In this document: positions 16,837 to 24,265 of the stretch, one piece after another
How positions within the stretch are numbered: the stretch's first letter is position 1
Layout: each line of letters opens with the position of its first letter
Source of the DNA: Candidatus Rhodobacter oscarellae
GTDB taxonomy: Bacteria > Pseudomonadota > Alphaproteobacteria > Rhodobacterales > Rhodobacteraceae
DNA: 64,000 nt
Direction: 5' to 3'
Assembly (NCBI RefSeq): GCF_001078595.1
Contig: NZ_LFTY01000001.1
Location: forward strand, 800,031-864,030
Notes under the pieces: generated by a model
Databases searched by the model: none
The model's input: only the letters and a program-made list of their open reading frames with translations
Told to the model about the DNA's origin: nothing
Position numbers and translations under genes: made by a program

Positions 16837-18042
16837 ATGAGCGATATAGTGGTGATCGGCGCGGGCCAGGCGGGCAGCTCGCTGGTGGTCAAGCTGCGCA
16901 ACCTTGGGCACGAGGGAAAGATCACGCTGATCGGCGAGGAGGCCGCGCCGCCCTATCAGCGCCCGCCCCTGTCCAAGAAATACCTGCTGGGGCAGATGGA
17001 GCTGGAGCGCATGTATCTGCGGCCCGAGGCCTTCTATGCCGAGCATGACATCGCGCTTTTGACCGACCAAACCGCGCTGTCGATTGACCGCGCGGCCAAG
17101 CACGTCGAGACCGACAAGGGCCGCCTTGCCTATGACCAGCTCGCCCTGACCACCGGGTCAATACCACGGGCCCTGCCCGCCGCGATTGGCGGGGATCTGG
17201 GCGGCGTCTTCACCGTGCGCACCCTGGCCGATGTGGACGCCATGGCGCCGAATTTTCGCCCGGGCGCGCGGGTGCTCATCGTCGGCGGCGGCTATATCGG
17301 CCTGGAGGCCGCGGCCGTCGCGGCGCTTTCGGGCATGCAGGTCACCCTGATCGAGATGGCCGAGCGCATACTGCAGCGCGTCGCCGCGCCCGAGACCTCG
17401 GACTACTTCCGCGCGCTGCACCGCGCGCATGGCGTCGACATCCGCGAGGGGATCGGCCTGGAGCGCCTCCAAGGCGACGGCGCCGTAAACGGCGCGATCC
17501 TATCGGACGGCTCCACGCTGCCGGTCGACGCGGTCATTGTGGGGATCGGCATCACCCCCGCCACGGGTTTGGCCCAGACCGCGGGGCTGGACCTTGAGAA
17601 CGGCATCAAGACCGACGCCCGGGGCCGCACCAGCGACCCCGCCATCTGGGCCGCCGGGGACTGCGCCTCCTTCCCGCACCAGGGCGAGCGCATCCGCCTG
17701 GAGAGCGTCGGCAACGCCATCGACCAGGCCGAGCTGGTGGCCGAGAACATGCTGGGCGCGGGCAAGGACTACGCCGCCAAGCCCTGGTTCTGGTCCGAGC
17801 AATACGACACCAAGCTGCAGATCGCCGGGCTCAACACCGGCTATGACCGCATCGTCACCCGCGGCGACGGCGCGGAGGTCTCGTTCTGGTACTACCGCGG
17901 CGAGACGCTCTTGGCCGTGGACGCGATGAACGACGCGCGCGCCTATATGATCGGCAAGCGGCTGATCGAGGCGGGCAAGTCGCCGGACCCGGCGCTGATC
18001 GCCGACGCGGGTGCGGATCTCAAACCGCTCCTAAGGGCGTGA
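16837..18042 (+). CDS. FAD-dependent ferredoxin-reductase-type oxidoreductase
   Basis: A 401-aa NAD(P)H-dependent FAD enzyme of the putidaredoxin/rhodocoxin reductase family, which passes electrons to a 2Fe-2S ferredoxin feeding a P450 or dioxygenase. The FAD-binding Rossmann motif is at the N-terminus (VVIGAGQAGSS), the second NAD-binding one at about residue 150 (VLIVGGGYIGLEAA), the FAD-tail motif is AIWAAGDCASFPH, and the C-terminal reductase domain (WFWSEQYDTKLQIAGL) is typical. ATG 16837 has GGGAG 9 nt upstream. No ferredoxin or oxygenase gene is adjacent; the stop overlaps rsmD. Confidence 0.9.
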   Translation: MSDIVVIGAGQAGSSLVVKLRNLGHEGKITLIGEEAAPPYQRPPLSKKYLLGQMELERMYLRPEAFYAEHDIALLTDQTALSIDRAAKHVETDKGRLAYDQLALTTGSIPRALPAAIGGDLGGVFTVRTLADVDAMAPNFRPGARVLIVGGGYIGLEAAAVAALSGMQVTLIEMAERILQRVAAPETSDYFRALHRAHGVDIREGIGLERLQGDGAVNGAILSDGSTLPVDAVIVGIGITPATGLAQTAGLDLENGIKTDARGRTSDPAIWAAGDCASFPHQGERIRLESVGNAIDQAELVAENMLGAGKDYAAKPWFWSEQYDTKLQIAGLNTGYDRIVTRGDGAEVSFWYYRGETLLAVDAMNDARAYMIGKRLIEAGKSPDPALIADAGADLKPLLRA

Positions 18043-18590
18043 GGATCATCGCGGGCCAGCATCGCGGGCTGCGCCTGGCCTCGGTCGGCAAGGGCGACGC
18101 GGGCGCGCATCTGCGCCCCACCAGCGACCGGGTACGCGAGGCGCTCTTCAACGTGCTGGCCAACCGGGTCGATCTCGACGGCGCGCGGGTGCTGGACCTC
18201 TTCGCGGGCACCGGCGCTTTGGGGTTCGAGGCGCTGTCGCGCGGCGCGTCCCATGTGACCTTCGTCGATGACGGCTCTGCCGCGCGGGCCCTGCTGCGCG
18301 AGAACACCGCCCTGACAAAGTCCGGCGGCGCGGTGAAGGTCTATCGCCGCGATGCCACCAGGCTGGGGGACTGCCAATCCGCGCCGTTTGATCTGGTCTT
18401 CCTGGACCCGCCCTACGGCAAGGGGCTGGGCGAGCGCGCCCTGCAGGCCGCGCAGGATGGCGGCTGGCTGGCGCCGCGCGCGCTGGTGGTCTGGGAGGAA
18501 AGCGCCGAGATGCCGCCGCCCGAGGGCTTCGCCCCGCAAGACGCCCGGCGCTACGGCGACACCCATATCACGATCCTGGAGGCCCCATGA
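18039..18590 (+). CDS. rsmD: 16S rRNA (guanine966-N2)-methyltransferase
   Basis: RsmD methylates G966 of 16S rRNA on the assembled 30S subunit using S-adenosylmethionine. The 183-aa length is normal. Motifs: N-terminal MRIIAGQHRGLRL and RPTSDRVREALFNVL, SAM-binding motif VLDLFAGTGALGFEALSRGA, and the catalytic motif IV FLDPPYGKG. The GTG start at 18039 overlaps the preceding stop (GTGA) and the gene ends overlapping the HAD gene start, so it sits in the middle of a tight operon. Confidence 0.95.
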   Translation: MRIIAGQHRGLRLASVGKGDAGAHLRPTSDRVREALFNVLANRVDLDGARVLDLFAGTGALGFEALSRGASHVTFVDDGSAARALLRENTALTKSGGAVKVYRRDATRLGDCQSAPFDLVFLDPPYGKGLGERALQAAQDGGWLAPRALVVWEESAEMPPPEGFAPQDARRYGDTHITILEAP

Positions 18591-19237
18591 CCCCACCCAA
18601 GCTGGTGATCTTTGACTGCGACGGCGTTCTGGTGGACAGCGAGCCCGTCACCAACCGGCTCTTGCGCGACGACCTGGCCGGGCGCGGCCTAGACCTGCCC
18701 TACGCGCAGATCATGTCGCTGTTTGTGGGCGGGACGATGAAGAACGTGGGCGTTCGGGCGCGCGAGATGGGCGCGGATATCCCCGAAGACTGGGTCGATG
18801 GGTTCTATACGAAGATGTACGCGCGGCTGGCCGAGGGCACGCCCCTGATCGCGGGCGTCGAGGGCGTGCTGGACCGGCTGGACGCCGCCGGCGTGCCCTA
18901 TGCGGTGGGCTTCAATGGCTCGATGCAGAAGATGGGCATCACATTGGGCCAGCACGCCTCCGTGATGGCGCGCCTGGAGGGCAAGCTCTACTCGGCGCAT
19001 GTGATCGGCGTGGCCAAGCCCGAGCCCGACATGTACCTGCTGGCGGCGCGGGACGCCGGCGTCGCGCCCGCCGATTGCGTTGTGGTCGATGACAGCCCCT
19101 CGGGCTGCCGCGCCGCGGCGCGGGCCGGGATGCGCTGCCTGGGCTTCGCCGAACATGATGACGGCGCACGGCTTGTCACTGAGGGCGCCGAGCCGGTGCA
19201 TTTCATGGCCGAAGTCGCAGAGATCCTGGGCCTGTAG
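18587..19237 (+). CDS. HAD-family hydrolase (phosphatase/phosphoglucomutase-like)
   Basis: A 216-aa HAD subfamily I protein. Motif I is FDCDGVLVDSEP, motif II is near YAVGFNGSMQ, motif III Lys in VAKPEPDMYLLAARD, and motif IV VVVDDSPSGCRAAARAGM, with an alpha-helical cap (residues 17-85) as in beta-phosphoglucomutase and 2-deoxyglucose-6-phosphatase relatives. The substrate is not determinable. Motif II usually has a T or S after the hydrophobic strand; here FNGS fits. Start overlaps rsmD by 4 bp. Confidence 0.9.
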   Translation: MTPPKLVIFDCDGVLVDSEPVTNRLLRDDLAGRGLDLPYAQIMSLFVGGTMKNVGVRAREMGADIPEDWVDGFYTKMYARLAEGTPLIAGVEGVLDRLDAAGVPYAVGFNGSMQKMGITLGQHASVMARLEGKLYSAHVIGVAKPEPDMYLLAARDAGVAPADCVVVDDSPSGCRAAARAGMRCLGFAEHDDGARLVTEGAEPVHFMAEVAEILGL

Positions 19238-19280
19238 CCAGGGTTCTGCGCCCGTAATTCAAAGTTAACCGAAAAGCCGC

Positions 19281-19292
19281 TATAATGCTGGC
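19281..19292 (+). promoter_or_regulatory. Perfect -10 hexamer for a leaderless transcript
   Basis: TATAAT at 19281-19286 is followed by six bases and then the ATG at 19293. Transcription would start at or next to the A of the ATG, leaving no room for a Shine-Dalgarno. The -35 region (near 19258) is only weakly similar to consensus. Confidence 0.5.
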
Positions 19293-19496
19293 ATGTTCGC
19301 CGCGCTTACCAGTCTTTGGGCCGCTCCGCCGACCTACAAGGTCGCGGATCACACGCAGTACGAGCCGCCAAAACCGCCGCGCTCGCCCGTGCTGATGGGC
19401 GACATTATCAATTCATGGGGCGGCGAGCCGGTGCTCTTGCAGCAGTGGCGCGCCGACGCGCAGGACGCGCGCGAGGAGTTTGGGCCGCGCGACTAA
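19293..19496 (+). CDS. Small protein of unknown function, possibly leaderless
   Basis: A 67-aa protein beginning MFAALTSLWAAPPTYKVADH, with a Pro-rich middle (YEPPKPPRSPVLMGD) and an acidic/Arg-rich C-terminus (QDAREEFGPRD). No signal peptide, TM helix or known motif. There is no ribosome-binding site; a TATAAT box just upstream points to a leaderless mRNA. IS630 copy 2 sits inside its stop codon: the original TAG became TAA (TA of the target plus the first A of the element), so the protein sequence is unchanged. Possibly real because codon use matches the neighbours; function unknown. Confidence 0.5.
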   Translation: MFAALTSLWAAPPTYKVADHTQYEPPKPPRSPVLMGDIINSWGGEPVLLQQWRADAQDAREEFGPRD

Positions 19497-20548
19497 AGCG
19501 TTTCGACAAAAGTTTGAATCGGTTGGATTCCCACAGAGCTTGAACTGTGATTCACCTTGATAGGGAGGATCACATCATGCCAGCACCATTGTCGACAGAA
19601 CTGCGCGACCGCTTTGCGCGTTTGATCAGGGAAGGACTGTCCGGGAGAGAAGCCTCACGCCGCCTTCAGGTTTCTGCCGCCACTGGCGCTCGATGGGCCG
19701 GTCGAATCCGGAGTACCGGGGCTGCCACTGTTGCACTGATGGGACGTCCTGCGGGATCGGGCAAGCTGGCCGACCATATAGAGTTCTTTAGGGAGTTGGT
19801 GACGCAGGACCCGGACATCACGTTATTCGAACTGCGTGATGCACTCGCTGATGCGGAAGGGGTTGCGGTCCATCATTCCGCCATTGCGGGGTTGCTCAAG
19901 CGCCTCGGCTTCACGCACAAAAAAAGTCGTTGGTGGCCTCCGAGCGCCGCCATGCCAAGGTAAGGCGACGGCGGGCTGATTGGTTTGCTCATCGCATTCC
20001 GGCCGTCGGGGCCTCACCGGATCGTGTTGTCTTCATTGACGAAACCGCCGTGAAGACGAACCTCACGCGGCTACGGGGCTGGGCGTCACGCGGCGAGCGC
20101 CTGACCATGGACGCGCCCTTCGGCAGTTGGGGGACGCAGACACTGATTGCCGGTCTGAGCTATGATGCGCTGATCGCACCCTGGGTCATCAAAGGCGCAA
20201 TGGACGGTCCTGCTTTTGCCGCCTACATCCGCGAAGTGCTGGTGCCCGAAATCACACCCGGCACGGTGGTGATTCTCGACAACCTGGCCACGCATCGCAA
20301 CAAGGAAGCAGCAGCCGCGCTAAAGGCGCATGGCTGCTGGTTTCTGTACCTGCCGCCACACTCCCCAGACCTCAACCCGATTGAACAAGCTTTCTCGAAG
20401 CTCAAGGCCCATCTCCGACGGATCGGAGCACGCTCGTTCACATCCGTCTTCAAAGCCATCGGTGAAATCTGTGACCTGTACGATCCGGAAGAATGCTCGA
20501 ACTACTTCAAGGCCGCTGGATATGTCTCAAACTAATGTCGAAACGCTC
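19496..20548 (+). mobile_element. IS630-family insertion sequence, copy 2
   Basis: Same 1053-bp element as at 5152-6204, with the same ends and flanked by TA at 19494-19495 and 20549-20550. I saw no base difference between the two copies. It has entered the TA of the TAG stop codon of the small gene at 19293 and so changes transcription downstream but not that protein. Confidence 0.95.
19577..20535 (+). CDS. IS630 transposase, made by -1 frameshift (copy 2)
   Basis: Identical to the transposase of copy 1: N-terminal helix-turn-helix frame from ATG 19577, A7 slip run at 19919-19925, and the catalytic DDE frame ending at 20535 (Asp in VVFIDETAV, Asp in ILDNLATHRN, Glu in LNPIEQAFSK). The two frames are both open and undamaged. 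Confidence 0.92.
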
Positions 20549-20720
20549 TAGTGTGCCTGGGACGCTCTGATCCGACCGCATCATAAAGAATGGCGAGGCT
20601 TATTGCGGAGCCTATTTTGGGCCTGGAGCGGCCCTTAGGGCTGAATTGAAACGCCCTTACAACGCCTGCCGACACCAGACGCATCAGAACCCAAGCCCCG
20701 CCACCGCCCGAGCTTGCCTC

Positions 20721-20848
20721 GGGCAGCGGCCGACCTCCCCCAGGAGGCCGCTTTTGCAACCCCGTATCAAGTTGATCCGTTTGGGTTTCTAGAGATGTCG
20801 CGGTCACTTATCCTGTTGCGCAAGCGACCTCCAGGTCGGCCGCTGCCC
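20721..20848. repeat. Perfect 16-bp inverted repeat, 96 bp apart
   Basis: GGGCAGCGGCCGACCT (20721-20736) is exactly complementary to AGGTCGGCCGCTGCCC (20833-20848). The enclosed DNA has no gene. Confidence 0.75.
20725..20755 (+). terminator. Possible rho-independent terminator
   Basis: GCGG ... CCTCC, loop, GGAGG ... CCGC followed by TTTT. It overlaps the left arm of the 16-bp inverted repeat and would stop transcription leaving the IS or the 19293 gene. Confidence 0.35.
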
Positions 20849-20944
20849 ATGTCGCGCGATACTCAATGTTGCTCGGTAGGGTGTGTGTTTACACGCACCA
20901 TCGCCGCAAACATCAAAGTCCGCGCAGGCCATCAAGAGCGCCCC

Positions 20945-21472
20945 CTACCGAAAGAAGCAACTCACCCCCGCCCAGAGCAGTGACACCTGACCGGCCGATC
21001 CCTCATTCTCGATCAGCCCAAAGACGCCAGCGCTGTCGAACTCGAATCCCAGCGAGGTGCCTTTAACAGAGAGACCGCGCCCTTCGATGCTGGCGCGGGA
21101 TTGGCCGACCGAGAGACCGCCGCTGACCGCGACGCTTTTGTCGGTGACCAGCCAGCCCTCGAAGTCGCCATTTTGAAACAAGAGGGTCAGCCCGCCCGGC
21201 CATTCCGCGAATTGCACCGGCCCGGCGCCGCATTCCAGGTTCTGGAACTGCCGGGACGGTGGCCCGGACAAGAGCTTTGTCACCGCCAGAACGGTGCTCT
21301 CTTGGGTGCGGCCAAAGTCCACGCGCAAACCGCTTTTCGGCAGGAGCAGCCCCGTCGCGGTGGCCTGGAACGCAGGTGCGGCGGGGGCGCGGCTTGGCGC
21401 CTCGACCGCGCCGCCGCATGCTGAAAGAGCGCAGGCCGCCAAGCCGAAGGCGAGAATGAGGCGCCGCCTCAT
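20945..21472 (-). CDS. Putative lipoprotein of unknown function
   Basis: A 175-aa protein with a short signal peptide ending in a lipobox (LAACALSACGG), followed by a Pro/Ala-rich linker. The mature part has beta-type segments (GLLLPKSGLRVDFGRTQESTV, GGLTLLFQNGDFEGWLV) and one Cys pair (ECGAG, VSCFF). No family recognised. It lies 13 bp downstream of regA on the same strand and may be the last gene of the senC-regA transcript, in the place where hvrA stands in Rhodobacter. Confidence 0.65.
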   Translation of the reverse strand: MRRRLILAFGLAACALSACGGAVEAPSRAPAAPAFQATATGLLLPKSGLRVDFGRTQESTVLAVTKLLSGPPSRQFQNLECGAGPVQFAEWPGGLTLLFQNGDFEGWLVTDKSVAVSGGLSVGQSRASIEGRGLSVKGTSLGFEFDSAGVFGLIENEGSAGQVSLLWAGVSCFFR

Positions 21473-21485
21473 CGCCCCGCCCGCT

Positions 21486-22040
21486 CTAGCGGGGGCTGCG
21501 CTTGGCCAGGATCCTCTGCAAGGTCCGGCGGTGCATGTTCAGCCGCCGCGCGGTCTCGGAGACGTTGCGGTCGCACAGCTCGTAGACCCGCTGGATATGC
21601 TCCCAGCGCACGCGGTCCGCGGACATCGGGTTCTCTGGCGGGGGCGGTAGCTGATCGCCCTTGGCCAGAAGCGCCTGGGTGATGTCATTGGCGTCAGCGG
21701 GCTTCGAGAGGTAATCCGTGGCGCCGATCTTGACCGCCGCCACCGCGGTGGCAATCGCACCATAGCCCGTCAGCACGACCACGCGGGAATCCGGGCGCTT
21801 CTCGCGCAGGACCTCGACGACGTCGAGCCCGTTGCCGTCCTCTAGCCGAAGGTCAACAACCGCGTAGGCCGGCGGCCGCGCCGTCGCAATCGCGCGCCCC
21901 GCCGCAACCGAGCCCGCCATCTCCACATCAAAACCACGCTTCTCCATGGCCCGCGCCAGACGGCGCAAAAATGGCTCGTCGTCGTCCACAAGCATCAGGG
22001 ACTTGTCTGGCCCCAATTCGTCGAAACCCGGCTCGGCCAT
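21486..22040 (-). CDS. regA: Response regulator RegA (PrrA/ActR)
   Basis: Global redox response regulator that, when phosphorylated by RegB under low oxygen, controls photosynthesis, respiration, carbon and nitrogen fixation genes in relatives. 184 aa, normal. Receiver domain: acidic cluster LMLVDDDEPF (about residues 15-24), phospho-acceptor Asp63 in VVDLRLEDGNG, Thr in VVLTGYGA and Lys in YLSKPAD. A Pro-rich linker (LPPPPENP) precedes the Fis-type helix-turn-helix NVSETARRLNMHRRTLQRIL. Encoded with senC on the strand opposite to regB, the standard reg locus. Confidence 0.97.
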   Translation of the reverse strand: MAEPGFDELGPDKSLMLVDDDEPFLRRLARAMEKRGFDVEMAGSVAAGRAIATARPPAYAVVDLRLEDGNGLDVVEVLREKRPDSRVVVLTGYGAIATAVAAVKIGATDYLSKPADANDITQALLAKGDQLPPPPENPMSADRVRWEHIQRVYELCDRNVSETARRLNMHRRTLQRILAKRSPR

Positions 22041-22105
22041 GGCAACTATCCCCGCTCACATACGTTTGGGCGAGATTAGTTCGCGCGATGTGCCGGGTCA
22101 AACAG

Positions 22106-22726
22106 CTAAGTGTTCTCGATGAAGCACGCGGTGCGCTGCGCCATCGCCTCGGAGCTGTCGGCGCGCTTGAAAAACTCCACAAAACCAACCTCTGGCAGCA
22201 TCAGGTAGGTCTGGGTGGAATGGTCGACCAGGTAGAACTCGTTCTCGGCGTCCTGTTTCCTAAAATAGGTCTTATAGGCTTTCGAGGCGGCTTTTACCTG
22301 CTCCAGGGAGCCGGTCAGCCCGATCATGTCCTCGTGCATATAGCGCGCGTAGTCGTCCACCACCTCGGGCGTGTCGCGCTCTGGGTCGATGGAGATGAAC
22401 ACCGCCTGCGCGTCATGCCCCTGCGCGGTCAGCAGGTCTATGGCCTCGGCGTTGCGCGCGGCGTCCAGCGGGCACACATCGGGGCAGAACGTGTAGCCGA
22501 AATAGACCAGCGTGGGCTTGGTCAGCACGTCGCGATCGGTCACCGTCTCGCCCGCGCCGTTCACCAGCGTGAACGGCCCCCCGATGGTCGCCGCACCGCC
22601 CGCAATCGACGACGCGCGGCACTGCGCATACCGCGCATCCGCCGAGCGGAACATCGGCGCCACGAACGTCACCGCCAAGACCGCGGCCACCGCAGCACCG
22701 GCTAGAACGGCCAACTGTCTCTGCAT
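22106..22726 (-). CDS. senC: SCO1/SenC (PrrC) copper chaperone
   Basis: A 206-aa membrane-anchored thioredoxin-fold protein that helps deliver copper to cytochrome c oxidase and affects the RegB signal. The N-terminal anchor is LAVLAGAAVAAVLAVTFVA; the copper-binding motif is CXXXC in GYTFCPDVCP, with the conserved His in YLVDHSTQTYL. ISIDPERDTPEV is the family's central segment. ATG 22726 has GGGGGAG 7 nt upstream and was preferred over a frame extension to 22789. Sits between regA and the divergent regB promoter region. Confidence 0.95.
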   Translation of the reverse strand: MQRQLAVLAGAAVAAVLAVTFVAPMFRSADARYAQCRASSIAGGAATIGGPFTLVNGAGETVTDRDVLTKPTLVYFGYTFCPDVCPLDAARNAEAIDLLTAQGHDAQAVFISIDPERDTPEVVDDYARYMHEDMIGLTGSLEQVKAASKAYKTYFRKQDAENEFYLVDHSTQTYLMLPEVGFVEFFKRADSSEAMAQRTACFIENT

Positions 22727-22822
22727 CAGGAAACTCCCCCGTGTTTCGCTCATTGATCTAGAGGGGCATCCCGCCCTACAAGGTCCCATGTTGCCGCAGA
22801 CCGATCACAAACGAGCGAGCGA

Positions 22823-24199
22823 ATGCCCGACCCGAGCCTCCTAGCAGAGGAGACCCGCAGCAACTGGGTCCGGCTGCGCACCCTGGTCGTTCTGCGCTGG
22901 ATCGCCATCGCCGGGCAGATCATCGCCATCACCGTCGCCCAGCGCGCCTTTGACATCGACGTCGACCTTGGGCTTTGCTACCTGGCCATCGGCACCTCGG
23001 TCATCGCCAACCTAATACCAATCTTTGTCTACCCTGAGAACAAACGTCTTTCCGAATGGGAAGCGCTTGCCTTCCTGTTCTTTGACATCGCGCAGCTGGC
23101 CTTCCTGCTGTTTCTGACCGGCGGGCTGCACAACCCCTTCGCGCTGTTGATTCTGGCGCCGGTCACGATCTCGGCCACCGCGCTGCAGCTGCGCTCGATC
23201 CTGCTGCTTGGCGGGTTCGCCGTCCTGCTGATCACGCTCTTGATGTTCTTCCACGTGCCCTTGCAAACCATGGACGGGCGCATTCTGCAGCTGCCGCCGA
23301 TCTTCGTGCTTGGGCATTGGTCCGCGATCTGCATCGGCATCGTGTTCGAGGCCGTCTATGCCCGCCGCGTCACCTCAGAGATCCACACGATGAGCCAGGC
23401 GCTTTTGGCCACGCAGATGGCGCTGGCGCGGGAGCAGAAGCTGACCGATCTGGGCGGCGTGGTCGCCGCCGCCGCGCATGAGCTGGGCACGCCCCTGGCG
23501 ACCATCAAGCTGGTCAGCGCCGAGCTTATGGAAGAACTCGGCGACGCGCCGGAGCTTCACGAGGATGCGGTGCTGATCCGCGATCAGGCGGACCGGTGCC
23601 GCGATATCCTGCGCTCGATGGGGCGGGCGGGCAAGGACGACCTGCATCTGCGCCACGCCCCCCTGGGCACGGTGATCCGCGAGGCCGCCGAGCCGCATTT
23701 CGACCGCGGCAAAGAGGTCAACATCTCGCTGGAACCCGCCGAGAACACCGACGCCGCGCAGCCCGCCATCGCCCGCCGGCCCGAGATTATCCACGGGCTG
23801 CGCAACCTTGTGCAGAACGCCGTCGACTTTGCGCATGAGACCGTCTGGATCGACGCGATCTGGACCGACACCCGGATCGAAGTGCGGATCATCGACGACG
23901 GGTCGGGCTTTCCGCCGCACCTGCTAGGGCGCATCGGCGATCCCTTTGTGCGCCGCCGGCGCAGCGCCGACGAGCGCGCCAAGCGGCCCGAATACGAGGG
24001 CATGGGGCTGGGGCTATTCATCGCCAAGACCCTGCTTGAGCGCTCCGGTGCCGAGATCAATTTCGCCAATGGCACGGACAACACGCGCCTGCAGAAAACC
24101 GGCGCGATTGTAGAGGTCGTCTGGCCGCGCGCGGAGATCGAGATGGAGCCCGGAACCAAGAGCAGCGGCCTCGGTCAGAACATTCCCATCGAAGTTTAA
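22823..24199 (+). CDS. regB: Redox sensor histidine kinase RegB (PrrB)
   Basis: Membrane histidine kinase of the RegBA system, 458 aa. Six TM helices occupy about residues 20-175; the ubiquinone-binding heptapeptide GGLHNPF lies between two of them. The H-box is AAAHELGTPLATI with phospho-His219, and the redox-active cysteine is Cys259 in DRCRDIL, equivalent to Cys265 of Rhodobacter capsulatus. The ATPase domain shows N box LRNLVQNAVDFA, G1 DDGSGFP and G2 GMGLGLFIAK. All sensing residues known from the family are present. Divergent from senC with about 96 bp between them. Confidence 0.97.
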   Translation: MPDPSLLAEETRSNWVRLRTLVVLRWIAIAGQIIAITVAQRAFDIDVDLGLCYLAIGTSVIANLIPIFVYPENKRLSEWEALAFLFFDIAQLAFLLFLTGGLHNPFALLILAPVTISATALQLRSILLLGGFAVLLITLLMFFHVPLQTMDGRILQLPPIFVLGHWSAICIGIVFEAVYARRVTSEIHTMSQALLATQMALAREQKLTDLGGVVAAAAHELGTPLATIKLVSAELMEELGDAPELHEDAVLIRDQADRCRDILRSMGRAGKDDLHLRHAPLGTVIREAAEPHFDRGKEVNISLEPAENTDAAQPAIARRPEIIHGLRNLVQNAVDFAHETVWIDAIWTDTRIEVRIIDDGSGFPPHLLGRIGDPFVRRRRSADERAKRPEYEGMGLGLFIAKTLLERSGAEINFANGTDNTRLQKTGAIVEVVWPRAEIEMEPGTKSSGLGQNIPIEV

Positions 24200-24207
24200 C
24201 CGCACTC

Positions 24208-24222
24208 TTAACCCAGCATTAA
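24208..24222 (+). promoter_or_regulatory. CtrA-type binding site
   Basis: TTAA (24208-24211), seven bases CCCAGCA, TTAA (24219-24222): an exact match to the alphaproteobacterial CtrA consensus TTAA-N7-TTAA, just after regB and 43 bp before the PAS-protein start. An additional TTTAAC lies at 24195-24200. Confidence 0.55.
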
Positions 24223-24265
24223 CCCTGCGGCTCATAGGTTTGGCCCCGAAAACAAGGCGGTGCCA

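Larger units (their letters stand above)
20549..20944. other. Intergenic region after IS630 copy 2
   Basis: About 400 bp with no supported gene; short frames here have no ribosome site or recognisable product. It holds a terminator-like hairpin (20725-20755) and two halves of a perfect 16-bp inverted repeat (20721-20736 and 20833-20848). The lower GC and the repeat suggest remnant or regulatory DNA. Confidence 0.5.

Noticed and set aside
22760-22778. A second place with the gpmI palindrome
   Set aside because: Only half of it (GTAGGGCGGGA, on the minus strand) is present between senC and regB, which may be chance.
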